Below, one piece after another: positions 26,716 to 36,671 of a stretch of 64,000 nt of DNA. Under the pieces are notes generated by a model. That model worked only from the letters and a program-made list of their open reading frames with translations, searched no databases and was not told the DNA's origin. The translations under genes and the position numbers were made by a program. The first letter of the stretch is position 1, and every line of letters begins with the position of its first letter. This DNA comes from Paenibacillus silvae (GTDB lineage: Bacteria; Bacillota; Bacilli; Paenibacillales; Paenibacillaceae), in NCBI RefSeq assembly GCF_014639235.1, contig NZ_BMFU01000001.1:558001-622000 (forward strand), in the 5' to 3' direction.

Positions 26716-27573
26716 TTATTGATATGATTTGAAATTGACATCGGTGACCAGGGCCTCCACATTATTTCGGTTGCTGTTATCTTTATACTTCATCTGACTT
26801 TCCGAAGAAAGGCGCATGGGCAAGCTTGTTTTACGATCAACTGTAAGGTGGTACACCGTATGAACCTCCGCCTTCTCGAACATCTTCTGCATGGAAGTCT
26901 CTCCCTGCTGCCACACCTTCTGCAGCTCCTCCTCCAGTTTTCCCTGATTTGCACCTTTTACCTGGGCCGCCTTATGCATATACTCTGTCCGAATGGCATC
27001 CATCTCGTCGGTCAGCTGACTTGCTGCCCAGGCTTTGGCGTCCTCTGGCGCAAGTTCAATGCGTAATATTCGCGTTTGGCGCCCCGATCCATATTCGGAT
27101 TGAATTGTTTTTTTCATCGTATCAATCTGCTCCAGTTGAGCAATAGGATTAAAACGGGATAGTGATCCACGCAATGGCTCATGCTCCGCTGCCAAGGCAG
27201 TCCATTGTCCTCTTTTCCGCTCATACGAAGCACTGAAGCCGCCTGGTTGTCCGTTATGGTTAACTGCATTCATGGAGATGCCTGAACCTGCTGCAGCTAC
27301 CGAGCCAGGCAAACGGGTCTGCAGCGTCAGCCGGTCATGCTCCTCCAGCTTTCCTTGGAATTTGAACTGATTTTCAAACATTGCACTGTTTTCTCGTCGT
27401 AGTCCTGCTTCCCCTTCAAACGTCATCGTCTCCTTCCCCGCTATGCCTGATAAGGCCAAAGCAAAGATCTCTTCCGGTGTCCGATCCCGCTGGAGTATGC
27501 CACAACCCGGAACGACTGCCAGCATAACACACAAGGTTAACAACAAAGTCCGCATCGACTCACGGCTCAGCAT
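26716..27573 (-). CDS. Lipoprotein of unknown function
   Basis: The 285-residue protein has a signal peptide with lipobox AVVPGC near residue 24, so it is anchored on the outer face of the membrane. The mature part resembles LolA/LppX-like or DUF-type lipoproteins in pattern (repeated beta segments, KETMTFEGEAGLRRE, QFKFQGKLEEHDRLTL, TVYHLTVDRKTSLPMRL), but no family was identified with confidence. The start is the ATG at 27573, behind GGTGG. It follows the GGDEF gene on the same strand, with a terminator between them. Confidence 0.75.
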   Translation of the reverse strand: MLSRESMRTLLLTLCVMLAVVPGCGILQRDRTPEEIFALALSGIAGKETMTFEGEAGLRRENSAMFENQFKFQGKLEEHDRLTLQTRLPGSVAAAGSGISMNAVNHNGQPGGFSASYERKRGQWTALAAEHEPLRGSLSRFNPIAQLEQIDTMKKTIQSEYGSGRQTRILRIELAPEDAKAWAASQLTDEMDAIRTEYMHKAAQVKGANQGKLEEELQKVWQQGETSMQKMFEKAEVHTVYHLTVDRKTSLPMRLSSESQMKYKDNSNRNNVEALVTDVNFKSYQ

Positions 27574-27633
27574 ATGCAATCCACCTTTCGGTCATTTTCT
27601 CCATAGATTGCCCCCACCGTATACACTTATACT

Positions 27634-27678
27634 TACAAAAAAAAGAGAGCCGACTCCGCAACGGGAATAGCTCTCTTA
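27634..27678 (-). terminator. Terminator overlapping the end of the GGDEF gene
   Basis: AAGAGAGC at 27643 and GCTCTCTT at 27670 form the stem, and the minus strand then has eight T residues. The stem includes part of the stop codon. Confidence 0.88.
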
Positions 27679-29667
27679 ACGTGTGGCTTCCTGCTCTTCG
27701 ATAACAATTCGATTTCGTCCCCCGTTCTTCGCACTGTACAGTGCCATATCTGCACGGTAAAACAGGGACTCCACACTTACTCTCTCGTCCATCCAATTCC
27801 ATTCCGCAATACCACTCGACACCGTCACAGACGGCCGGGTTTCAGCCTCCACTCGTGTACGAATCAGCTCAGCATAAGCCAGCGCCTGATGAATTCCGAT
27901 CTGCGGCATGTAGATGGCCAGCTCCTCCCCACCCCACCTTGCACATATATCCTCAGGCCGAACCGAACTGGTGACAATATCACTCACTTGCTTCAATACC
28001 TGATCTCCAGTCTGGTGACCGAAGGTATCATTCACCTGTTTGAACTGGTCAATATCAACGACAACCAATGAACCGCAGTAATCATGAGCCTGACGCTCGT
28101 GAATGATGTTATCCAGATAGTGTCTTACGTACAGTCCTGTTAACATATCCAGATTAGCCAGACGTCGTACTTCTGCATGCAAGGTCGCATTGGTTATTGC
28201 CAGGCCGAGATGAATGGATAACATCTGAAGCAGGCGATAATTGTCATATGAGAAAAAATGCTCCCGTTCATGGGCCAGCAAAATTGCACTCTTCACCTGA
28301 CCATCTACACGGATTGGAGCTGCAATCAAAGACATAGCGCCAGTAAGCTCCATAAAGCTGGAGGTGACTTTGTCAAATTGCGTATAATCGGATATGATTA
28401 ACGGCTCTTCCGTCTGATACATATAACCAGCAATGCCGGAGTCCACCGGATACGTTTTATGACTGATTTCTTTAACATTGGTGGACATGACCTCAAATCG
28501 GTTCGTACTGTCATTCAAGCGCAAAATGCAGCAAAAATCAGCTTGAAACGTATGCTTGAGCTCTTGCCCGGAAAATTGATAAATCTCCATCAATTGCAAA
28601 CTTTTGTTGAGACGTTGTGTGAGATCATTGATTACACGAAGTTCCTGGATGAGCATGTGGGACTGTTCATGCAACTTAGCATTCTCAAAAGCAGTCCCGG
28701 CCGTATCCGCCATCATTGCAATGAGCTGCAGATCGGAATCCTCTATCAATTCCTCATTCATCTCGATGTGAAAAACACCATAGATGCCTTGTTTGCCTTT
28801 CAGCGGCAAGCCCACTTCAATGATACGCCTCTCCATTCCTTCAGATCGGGATACGATTAGCTTGCCCTCCATAAAGGATCGCACGCAAATGTCCTCTCCG
28901 CGCTCCTGTACAAGCAAAGGCTTGATTCTTGGATTAAAATTCCTTTGATCCTGAGACATATACAACATAATGTTCGCTGAAGGATAGAGATAATCCATAC
29001 TTACAAAAACCTCGTCTAGTATAGCCCCAACATCCATCTTGTCGTGCATCCGCTGTACAATCTGAAAAAGAATAGATCTCCGGTGCTCCTCGCGTGCTGT
29101 TTGTTCGTGTGCATGCAGCAAATCCGTCATAAATATGTATTCGAATCTTCGGTAAAAGCAAGTACGATAGTGCAATGCCTCAGATCGAACTACAGCTTCT
29201 GAAGTTTCGGATAAGCTGGTTTCAAAAACAAGAGCAATGAACACGGCAAACAAATCTCTATTTGTTCTCGAAAATAACGGCTCGGCAATAAGCAGATAGT
29301 CTCCTTGTATGCTGGTCCCGCTTCGGGACAGCGTACTTTTCTTCTCTGCACATTCCAAAGCCAGCAAACGTACATTGATGGCTGGGTCGAACTCCTGACC
29401 GGGGTCCTGCCCGACGCACTCACCTTCTGTGTTCCATACACTGTATACAGTAAACGCCCTGTCCAGCGGGGTATGCAGCTGGCTTGTCCAATCCTTGTAC
29501 GCTTGCCCCAACAAACTGCTTAAATATGAAAAATCAAAAGGGGTAATGTCCATTTTTTGCATCCACAACGCGTGATCATCATGAGATGGCGACACATTAA
29601 ACGATGTGGAATCGCCCGCACTTCGCGAGTTCAGGCTGGCAGGTATACTTCTTAGATGTTCCAACAT
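27676..29667 (-). CDS. GAF-domain diguanylate cyclase
   Basis: This 663-residue cytoplasmic protein ends in a GGDEF domain that makes cyclic di-GMP. The active site is GGEEL near residue 579, and the inhibitory site RPED lies exactly five residues before it, so product inhibition is expected. Two GAF-like sensory domains precede it (about 205-345 and 360-500; MDYLYPSANIMLYMSQD, FQADFCCILRLND, AGYMYQTEEPLIISD). The ligand is unknown. The ATG at 29667, eight bases behind AAAGGAG, is preferred to an ATG 54 bases upstream that has no such site. It is divergent from rpsD. Confidence 0.88.
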   Translation of the reverse strand: MLEHLRSIPASLNSRSAGDSTSFNVSPSHDDHALWMQKMDITPFDFSYLSSLLGQAYKDWTSQLHTPLDRAFTVYSVWNTEGECVGQDPGQEFDPAINVRLLALECAEKKSTLSRSGTSIQGDYLLIAEPLFSRTNRDLFAVFIALVFETSLSETSEAVVRSEALHYRTCFYRRFEYIFMTDLLHAHEQTAREEHRRSILFQIVQRMHDKMDVGAILDEVFVSMDYLYPSANIMLYMSQDQRNFNPRIKPLLVQERGEDICVRSFMEGKLIVSRSEGMERRIIEVGLPLKGKQGIYGVFHIEMNEELIEDSDLQLIAMMADTAGTAFENAKLHEQSHMLIQELRVINDLTQRLNKSLQLMEIYQFSGQELKHTFQADFCCILRLNDSTNRFEVMSTNVKEISHKTYPVDSGIAGYMYQTEEPLIISDYTQFDKVTSSFMELTGAMSLIAAPIRVDGQVKSAILLAHEREHFFSYDNYRLLQMLSIHLGLAITNATLHAEVRRLANLDMLTGLYVRHYLDNIIHERQAHDYCGSLVVVDIDQFKQVNDTFGHQTGDQVLKQVSDIVTSSVRPEDICARWGGEELAIYMPQIGIHQALAYAELIRTRVEAETRPSVTVSSGIAEWNWMDERVSVESLFYRADMALYSAKNGGRNRIVIEEQEATR

Positions 29668-29906
29668 GTCAGGCGCTCCTTTGCACCGTTTTTGCATCCG
29701 GGTGGATGCATTAATCTGCATTTAGCTATCGCAAATCTGCAAAACAATCGCAAAACCTTGGTACACAAGATTGTTTAAAGTTAAGATACCATCTATTTTA
29801 CTCTGTTTAAAGCTTTTTTGCATCCATATTTCAGAAAATTGTCCCATTATTTTAGGCCCAATGACCTATCGACAAATTTAGACTATTTTCTGACTTTATC
29901 TATTGC

Positions 29907-29935
29907 TTGACTTTGACGCTTACAGAAGGTAGAAT
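29907..29935 (+). promoter_or_regulatory. Sigma-A-type promoter of rpsD
   Basis: TTGACT (29907-29912), a 17-base spacer and TAGAAT (29930-29935) fit the housekeeping consensus. Confidence 0.75.
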
Positions 29936-30130
29936 AAATTGTTGATGAAGACTACTTCGGTGTCTTTAAATTTGGGCGTTACCGGTTGTGTCACCCTCAT
30001 TCTTTTTGTTGCTTTCAGGACAGCGGCTGAACTTTCCTGATTGTTCTATGCGAGGCCAAGCCCGCATCAACAAATTGGAGCGCAAACAGAGCCCTATATG
30101 AACTTTAACTAAAAAGGAGCTACTTTAAAC
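29936..30130 (+). promoter_or_regulatory. Structured rpsD leader, probable S4 autoregulatory region
   Basis: About 190 untranslated bases lie between the promoter and the rpsD start. In Bacillus, S4 binds its own leader and represses rpsD. The length and position here fit such a leader, and the region contains several GC-rich complementary segments, but I did not derive a confident fold. The AAAAAGGAG site sits at its end. Confidence 0.5.
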
Positions 30131-30730
30131 ATGGCACGTTACACTGGTCCTAAATTTAAATTGAGCCGTCGCCTCGGCATTTCCCTGAGCGGAACAGGCA
30201 AAGAATTGAAACGCCCTTTCCCTCCAGGTCAGCACGGAGCTAACCAACGCAGAAAAATGAGCAACTACGGTATGCAGTTGCAAGAAAAACAAAAATTGCG
30301 CCACATGTACGGTTTGGGTGAAAAACAATTCCGCACATTGTTCTCCAAAGCGCAAAAAATGCAAGGTATTGCCGGTGAGAACTTCATGTTCTTGCTTGAG
30401 TGCCGCCTTGACAACCTCGTTTACCGTCTTGGCTTTGCTAACTCCCGCGCTGGAGCGCGTCAATTGGTAGCACACGGTCACGTAACTGTAAACGGCAAAA
30501 AAGTCGATATCGCTTCTTACCAAGTAAGCCCTGGCGATGTAATCGGCTTGCGTGAAAGAAGCCGCGGTTTGTCTTCCGTTAAGGAAGCTTTGGAAAACCG
30601 TACGCATCTTCCAGCATACGTTGAATACAACGAAGCAGCTGTAGAAGGTAAATTCATCCGCTTGCCTGAGCGTGCTGAATTGTCCCAAGACATCGATGAA
30701 AAACAAATCGTCGAGTTCTACAACCGTTAA
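30131..30730 (+). CDS. rpsD: 30S ribosomal protein S4
   Basis: S4 nucleates assembly of the 30S subunit by binding 16S rRNA. The 199 residues start MARYTGPKFKLSRRLG and contain the S4 RNA-binding domain (LECRLDNLVYRLGFANSRAG, QLVAHGHVTVNGKKVDI). It is a single-gene transcript with its own promoter and terminator, as in Bacillus. Confidence 0.98.
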   Translation: MARYTGPKFKLSRRLGISLSGTGKELKRPFPPGQHGANQRRKMSNYGMQLQEKQKLRHMYGLGEKQFRTLFSKAQKMQGIAGENFMFLLECRLDNLVYRLGFANSRAGARQLVAHGHVTVNGKKVDIASYQVSPGDVIGLRERSRGLSSVKEALENRTHLPAYVEYNEAAVEGKFIRLPERAELSQDIDEKQIVEFYNR

Positions 30731-30751
30731 TCGTTGCACCACAACACAAAG

Positions 30752-30789
30752 ACAACTGCTTGAGAACTTCTCGGCAGTTGTTTTTTTGT
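30752..30789 (+). terminator. rpsD terminator
   Basis: ACAACTGC and GCAGTTGT form the stem and seven or more T residues follow. Confidence 0.93.
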
Positions 30790-30914
30790 GTCTTTTTTTT
30801 GTTTTTTCATAGCGTATCTTCATTATTAACCTTTACATAACGATATTATCATTAAACATAAATACAGATTGATCTTTAGAAAACAGTTCATAAAGACATC
30901 ATGGGGGGCTGCAT

Positions 30915-33020
30915 ATGCAATTTTTGAGAAATATTAAACTGGGGGTAAAGCTTGGTGTGCTGCTTGGGATGGTACTCCTCTGTTCGATCGGTGCGTTAAT
31001 CGCTTTTAACACCAAAGCCATCTATGACAAAAGCCTGCAATACGGCGAGTCTGTTGCGGCACAATCCGCAAATACAGCAGTAAATGATTTTATGGGCGAT
31101 ATCAATCAGTTAAGAAGCTCCTTGGACAGCCTGGGTACAACCATCGTTGATGCCGCTAAAAACGGGTCGATGAGCCGTGAAGATATCGTCCGTATTTTGG
31201 AGGAGCATCTGAAGAAGGATGACAAGGTGTTCGGGATTTATACGGGCTTTGAGCCAAATGCCTTTGACGGCAAAGACGCCGAGCATGTCAACAAAAGCAA
31301 GTATGATGATGCGACCGGACGATTTATTCCTTATATCGTGCGAGATGGTAACTCGTTACATTACGAGCCGTTGACCACCTACGAAGGAACAGGTGACACA
31401 AGTAAATATTATCAGCAGCCCAAAGCCACCAAAGCATTGTACTGGACTGAACCGACAACCTACAAGGTAGCGGGCAAAGAAATCTCTCTCGTCTCTATTG
31501 TTCTTCCGCTCCTGGACGAGAATAATACATTCCTGGGCATCATCGGAGTTGATTTTACAATTGATCGCTTCCAGCAAAATATCTCAGCCCTTAACCCTGA
31601 CCAAGGATATGCGATGTTGATTACCAGCGGCGGGCGCATTGCAGCCCACGGCTCCAGGCCCGAGCTTGTCAAGGAAAACGCTCAGGTCTCAGCGGATACT
31701 CAAGCCGTTATTCAGCGTATTACAGCAGGCGAGTCTGGATTCTACAGTTCAATTGACAATGCCAAGCCAGATTTGTTTATCGCTGAGCCGGCGAAAATGC
31801 CTGGACTTGAATCAAGCTGGTTTCTGGTATCCGCCTTGCCCAAAGATGTCATTCTGAAGCCGTTCTACGAAAGCCTGAAGTGGTCTGTCATTATCGCTAT
31901 AATCGCAGTGCTTCTGCTTGCCGGCGTTGTGACGTATACCATCCTCTCCATTGTGAAGCAATTAAACCGTGTAAATGTGGTTGCCGGGCAGCTGGCAGGT
32001 GGAGATCTGACGCAAAAATTACCTGTAAGATCGAAGGATGAATTCGGAGTTATGGCTGTTCATATGAATGACATGATGACTACGCTGCGTCATACGATCT
32101 CCGTTATTTCCGAGCATGCCTTATCTGTAGGTTCAACTTCACAGCAACTGACAGCCGGTGCGGAAGATACAAGCAAAGCTGCCGAGCAGATGGCACTCAC
32201 CGGACTCGAGGTATCCAAAAAGGCTGAGAAGCAGGTCGAAGAGCTGCAGCATTCCTCCCGCTCGATGAATGAAATCTCCACAGGGATCGGAAAGATAGCA
32301 GATGCCGCTGCCGAGGTAAGCCAGGCCTCCAGATCGGTCACAGAACAAACTTCTTCTGGTACTGACAAGATGAAGGCAGCTATGGATATGGTTGAACGCG
32401 CGAATTCTTCTGTCCAGTCCTCCATGACCGCGCTGGAGCATTTCCAGCAGCGCTCGGAGGAAATTGGACGAATTACAGGTATGATTACGGAAGTCAGTCG
32501 TCAAACCAATCTGCTTGCACTTAATGCTTCTATAGAAGCTTCGCGTGCAGGTGAACACGGACGCGGATTCGGCGTAGTCGCTGCCGAGATTCGCAAGCTT
32601 GCTGAACAGTCCAATCAATCGGCCTCCGACATTGCAGCGTTGATCCAATCGGTGCAGCATGAGGTTCGAGCTATTGTGGACAATATGGAAACGGGAAGTG
32701 CTGAAGTAACTCACATCGCAGAGGTAATGAACGAGAGCGGTGAGCTTTTCTTATCCATCTCCTCCCAGATTGCAGACGTGAACGAGCAGATTGAGCAAGT
32801 TTCCACTATCGCCAAGCAGATGTCAGACGAATCGCAGCAAGTCGACTCCTCTCTAGAACAACTTAAAGTGATCGGTCATGAAACGGCCGACCATGCCAAT
32901 CAGGTGGCTTCCGCTTCCGAGAAGCAGCTGGCATCTATGGAGGAAATCACTGCCGCCTCTGCTGCTCTGGCACATCTCACTCAGGAGCTGCTGGAACTCA
33001 TCCAGCGTTTCAGAACGTAA
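30915..33020 (+). CDS. Methyl-accepting chemotaxis protein with dCache sensor
   Basis: This is a membrane chemoreceptor of 701 residues. TM1 lies at about 8-31, and the extracellular dCache-like sensor at 35-310 contains FGIYTGFEPNAFDGKDAEHV, TTYKVAGKEISLVSIVLPL and GIIGVDFTID. TM2 lies at about 320-342, followed by a HAMP domain. The cytoplasmic signalling domain has the conserved hairpin tip (VSRQTNLLALNASIEASRAG, then EHGRGFGVVAAEIRKLAEQS), which contacts CheA and CheW. The ligand is unknown. GGGGGG precedes the ATG. No chemotaxis gene is adjacent. Confidence 0.95.
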   Translation: MQFLRNIKLGVKLGVLLGMVLLCSIGALIAFNTKAIYDKSLQYGESVAAQSANTAVNDFMGDINQLRSSLDSLGTTIVDAAKNGSMSREDIVRILEEHLKKDDKVFGIYTGFEPNAFDGKDAEHVNKSKYDDATGRFIPYIVRDGNSLHYEPLTTYEGTGDTSKYYQQPKATKALYWTEPTTYKVAGKEISLVSIVLPLLDENNTFLGIIGVDFTIDRFQQNISALNPDQGYAMLITSGGRIAAHGSRPELVKENAQVSADTQAVIQRITAGESGFYSSIDNAKPDLFIAEPAKMPGLESSWFLVSALPKDVILKPFYESLKWSVIIAIIAVLLLAGVVTYTILSIVKQLNRVNVVAGQLAGGDLTQKLPVRSKDEFGVMAVHMNDMMTTLRHTISVISEHALSVGSTSQQLTAGAEDTSKAAEQMALTGLEVSKKAEKQVEELQHSSRSMNEISTGIGKIADAAAEVSQASRSVTEQTSSGTDKMKAAMDMVERANSSVQSSMTALEHFQQRSEEIGRITGMITEVSRQTNLLALNASIEASRAGEHGRGFGVVAAEIRKLAEQSNQSASDIAALIQSVQHEVRAIVDNMETGSAEVTHIAEVMNESGELFLSISSQIADVNEQIEQVSTIAKQMSDESQQVDSSLEQLKVIGHETADHANQVASASEKQLASMEEITAASAALAHLTQELLELIQRFRT

Positions 33021-33230
33021 TGACAGCTTTAATGTAATATTTTTCTGAAATAAATGGGAACTCGTATCTCTCCGAAGCTGTCCTGCTCTCATGCAGTGAC
33101 AGCCTTTTTCCTTTGTTTTTCAACTCATGAAATGTCCCCCGATATCACATGCTATATAGCATAATCCATGCCAGATTGGCAAATTTCGACCAATACTTGT
33201 ATTTCTCAGGCATGCAAACGGACCTTTTTA

Positions 33231-33239
33231 TGCTATAAT
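33231..33239 (+). promoter_or_regulatory. Extended -10 promoter element for the PBP gene
   Basis: TGCTATAAT is an extended -10 sequence about 30 bases before the start codon. A -35 hexamer is poor (TGCAAA-like), as is common with extended -10 promoters. Confidence 0.55.
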
Positions 33240-33268
33240 AAGTGCTGTTAAAAGGAGGAAGACACTGA

Positions 33269-36200
33269 ATGGGTGATGTTACTAAGAAAAAGCCTGAAGA
33301 GCAGCCTGTACGCAAGCGTAGCTTTGCTCGCAGACTGGGCAGCTTCGTTCTATGGATGGCTGTGCTTGGATTAATGGGCGTACTGTTCGTGGGCGGTGCT
33401 CTGATGGGTTACGTCAGTTCCATCGTTAAAGACGAACCCGTGCGTTCCAGGGCCCTGATTGAACAAAAAGTCAGCGAAAACTCCATCACAGGCTTTGCTT
33501 ATTTTTCCGACGGCAGTCCGATTGGTCAACTGCGTACGGAAGAAGACCGGCGTCCGGTCACCTTAGACCAGATTCCACAAAAGGTTATTGATGCCGTGGT
33601 TTCGATTGAAGACAATCATTTTTACGAACATAAAGGTGTAGACATGAGCGGAACGCTCCGTGCCGTGAAGCAGAAAGTGCTGAAAGAATCAGTACAAACA
33701 GGCGGCAGTACACTTACACAGCAATTAGCAAGACGTGTATTTCTGAATCTGGATCGTACAGAAGATCGTAAAGTGAAGGAAATTTTGTTATCTCTCCGAC
33801 TGGAACGTTTTCTGACCAAGGACGAGATCATGACAGCCTACCTGAACAAAGTACCTTTCGGTAATGGTTCAAGCGGTTACAACGTATATGGAATCAAAGC
33901 AGCAGCCAAGGGACTGTTTAATATCAATGATCTCGAAAAAATAAACATCGCTCAAGCTGCTTATCTGGTTGGATTACCTCAGTCGCCCTCTTCCTACTCC
34001 GCCTTTAATGGTAAAGGGGATTTTGTAGAGGAAAAGTTTGATCGCGCCATCAATCGTCAGCGTCTCGTTCTTCGCCGAATGCTTGAACTGGGCAAAATCT
34101 CGCAATCTGAATACAGTGATGCTCTTGCCTTTGATATCAAAAGTTCGCTCGCGCCGAAAACCGTTAAAGCTTATAACACTTATCCATACCTTATGATGGA
34201 AACGGAACGTCAGGCAGCGCAGATTTTGATGCAGCAGCTGAGCGAGAACAAAACAAAGGCTAGTGGCAAAAGTACAGACGCAGAAACAAACAGCAAGGAG
34301 AACAGCGCATTGCTGGAGGAAGCGCAATCCCAGCTGCGTACTGGCGGGTATCGTGTCTATACAACGATTAACAAAAATATTTACAAAACGATGCGTACGA
34401 TTGCCGAGGATGACAGCAATTTCTCTGCAGATGATCCTGTCAAGGGAAAAGAGCAGACTGCAGCCATGCTCATTAATCACAAAACAGGTGCTATTCTGGG
34501 CATGATTGAAGGTCGCAGCTTCAAAGACGAGCAGATGAACTATGCAACACAGATGGTCCGTCAGCCAGGTTCAACAATGAAGCCGATTGCTGCCTACTTG
34601 CCAGCTCTGGAGGAAGGTCTTATTCAACCCGCCTCCATTATTGATGATTCACCAATCATCCTTAAAGACGGCTCTAGCGGCTACCATATTGCCAAAAATG
34701 CTAACAACCGCTACCAAGGTCTGGTAACAGCCCGCAGAGCATTGAATTACTCGCTGAACATTCCAGCCCTAAAACTTTTCAATGAGGAAGTTGGAATCGA
34801 CAAAGCCTGGGCTTTTGCGAAAAAGCTTGGAATTACGACGATTCAGAAGCAGGATTATCAGGCACAGACGGGTGTTCTTGGCGGACTTCAATACGGTGTA
34901 ACGGTTGAAGAGCTGACAAGTGCCTATGGTGCGATCGCCAATAAAGGCGTATACAACGATTCTTACATGATCAGCAAAATTGTTGATTCCAAGGGTAATA
35001 TCGTATATCAGCATGATCGCGAGCCTGTGCAGGCGTTTTCGGAGCAAACAGCCTATCTGATGACAGATATGCTGCGTACCGTCATCACTGAAGGTACAGC
35101 CGATAAAGTGCGGGAAAACTACAAGTACAGATCAAGTGTACCGATTGTAGGTAAAACAGGCTCCACTCAAAACTATGCGGATGTCTGGTTTGAAGGTTAC
35201 ACGCCAGATGTTACGCTCGGTGTATGGGTCGGTTATAAACAGCCGATTAACACACTGGAAACCAAGTCACAACGCAAACGCGCTCAGCAGCTCTGGACAA
35301 AAATCATGAATGAAGTCGTGGAAACACAGAAGGATCTTTTCGTGACGAATTCATTCAAAAAACCGTCAGGCATCGAAACCCGGACGGTATCTGCATACAG
35401 CGGCAAGCTGCCTACATCGCTGACTGATAAATTTGTTACTGACATTTTCAACAGCAAATTTATTCCGAAGGAGAGCGATGATGCTGTCGCTAAAGCAAAA
35501 TATATTACGTACAATGGTGTTAATTACATCCCTCGAGATGAAACACCAGATGATATGCTGAGAGAAAAAACGGTCATCAAACGCAAAAAGCCAATCTCGG
35601 ATCTCATTAAAGAATTGCAAAATGCTTTTAAACGAATGAGCCGTCACGAGTCACTGGCCTACTACCTGCCAGAAGATGCTGGTGCTGATCTGCCGACAGA
35701 GGTTGATCCGCGTAGCGATAACGGCAAAGCACCTGATGCACCTGGCAACGTGCGTCTCTCCATCTCGGGAGAGCGTGCAACGATCACATTTAATGCTACA
35801 CCTGAAAGTGATGTCGTTGGTTATCGCCTCTATCGCTCAGTCAATGGTGCAGGCTTCCAAAATCAGGGCCAGGTCGTGCTGACAGGTGAGTCCAGATCGT
35901 TCTCTGCTTACGCAACATTAAGCGGCAACTTTGCATTCTATGTCACTGCGGTAGACGTTGCAGGCAAGGAATCCGCACCAAGTGCAATTGTGAGCAGTGC
36001 AGGTGTTACTCCGCCTGCGAATGAAGATAAGGAGCCAATTGAAGTCCCGGGCACTGTGGTAACACCAGGAGAGGCAGTGAATGACAACGCCCCAACAACC
36101 GTTCCAGGCACACCAGGTCAAGTCGGTGTCTCTGCGCTCTCCCAAGGCCTTCGGATTCAATGGTCATCCAATCCGGAAGCAGACAAGGTACAAAGTTACG

Positions 36201-36370
36201 CTGTCTATTACAGTGAGACAGGTTCTGGAGCTTACACCAAAATCGGAACAACCTCCGGTACAAGTATGGATTATGGTGTGCCCTCATCCACCAGCGGCTG
36301 GTTCAAAGTATCTGCCATCAACAGTGTTGGCGAATCGGACGCTTCCGTAGCGGTACATTATCAGCCTTGA
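33269..36370 (+). CDS. ponA: Class A penicillin-binding protein 1A with C-terminal fibronectin III domains
   Basis: This bifunctional peptidoglycan synthase has 1033 residues. A cytoplasmic basic tail and one membrane span (about 25-52) lead to the glycosyltransferase domain with EDNHFYEHKGVD, GGSTLTQQLARR and MTAYLNKVPFGNG. The transpeptidase domain follows, with the active-site serine in GSTMKP, SLN and KTGST. The last 200 residues hold two fibronectin type III modules (about 825-910 and 940-1030) joined by a proline- and threonine-rich linker; Bacillus PBP1 has a shorter tail. AAAGGAGGAAG precedes the ATG. It is monocistronic, with a strong hairpin downstream. Confidence 0.93.
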   Translation: MGDVTKKKPEEQPVRKRSFARRLGSFVLWMAVLGLMGVLFVGGALMGYVSSIVKDEPVRSRALIEQKVSENSITGFAYFSDGSPIGQLRTEEDRRPVTLDQIPQKVIDAVVSIEDNHFYEHKGVDMSGTLRAVKQKVLKESVQTGGSTLTQQLARRVFLNLDRTEDRKVKEILLSLRLERFLTKDEIMTAYLNKVPFGNGSSGYNVYGIKAAAKGLFNINDLEKINIAQAAYLVGLPQSPSSYSAFNGKGDFVEEKFDRAINRQRLVLRRMLELGKISQSEYSDALAFDIKSSLAPKTVKAYNTYPYLMMETERQAAQILMQQLSENKTKASGKSTDAETNSKENSALLEEAQSQLRTGGYRVYTTINKNIYKTMRTIAEDDSNFSADDPVKGKEQTAAMLINHKTGAILGMIEGRSFKDEQMNYATQMVRQPGSTMKPIAAYLPALEEGLIQPASIIDDSPIILKDGSSGYHIAKNANNRYQGLVTARRALNYSLNIPALKLFNEEVGIDKAWAFAKKLGITTIQKQDYQAQTGVLGGLQYGVTVEELTSAYGAIANKGVYNDSYMISKIVDSKGNIVYQHDREPVQAFSEQTAYLMTDMLRTVITEGTADKVRENYKYRSSVPIVGKTGSTQNYADVWFEGYTPDVTLGVWVGYKQPINTLETKSQRKRAQQLWTKIMNEVVETQKDLFVTNSFKKPSGIETRTVSAYSGKLPTSLTDKFVTDIFNSKFIPKESDDAVAKAKYITYNGVNYIPRDETPDDMLREKTVIKRKKPISDLIKELQNAFKRMSRHESLAYYLPEDAGADLPTEVDPRSDNGKAPDAPGNVRLSISGERATITFNATPESDVVGYRLYRSVNGAGFQNQGQVVLTGESRSFSAYATLSGNFAFYVTAVDVAGKESAPSAIVSSAGVTPPANEDKEPIEVPGTVVTPGEAVNDNAPTTVPGTPGQVGVSALSQGLRIQWSSNPEADKVQSYAVYYSETGSGAYTKIGTTSGTSMDYGVPSSTSGWFKVSAINSVGESDASVAVHYQP

Positions 36371-36409
36371 TATGACGGTCTCTCTGAGTCCTCATATCCA
36401 CAGTAAACA

Positions 36410-36460
36410 AGCCGCATGTCCAGTGAGTTAAGTACACTGGACATGCGGCTTGTTCGGTTA
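36410..36460 (+). terminator. Terminator after ponA
   Basis: A perfect 18-bp stem joins CAAGCCGCATGTCCAGTG to its complement ending at 36454 over a nine-base loop. The T tail is short. Confidence 0.8.
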
Positions 36461-36529
36461 TAAAAGGTGTAAGCATGCTTGTTTATGTTTTGTGCGTCGT
36501 CACATGATACGCAATACCTTCGTTAACCG

Positions 36530-36572
36530 TTAGTTAGTTTAGTTAGTTTAGTTAGTTTAGTTAGTTTAGTTA
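36530..36572. repeat. 9-bp tandem repeat, nearly five units
   Basis: TTAGTTAGT is repeated exactly four times from 36530, and a truncated fifth copy follows. It lies between the convergent ponA and acsA genes. Confidence 0.9.
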
Positions 36573-36596
36573 CCGCTTCTCTTCAACAACGTGCAA

Positions 36597-36635
36597 AGAA
36601 GCCTGGTTCACGCTATACGCATGAGCCAGGCTTCT
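36597..36635. terminator. Hairpin near the end of acsA
   Basis: AGAAGCCTGGTTCA pairs with TGAGCCAGGCTTCT (14 bp, one G-T pair). There is no A run on its left, so as an acsA terminator it lacks the usual T tract. On the plus strand a T-rich tail follows. Confidence 0.5.
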
Positions 36636-36671
36636 GTTCTTTCAAGCGAGCCATTTCATCTGCTCAGATGA

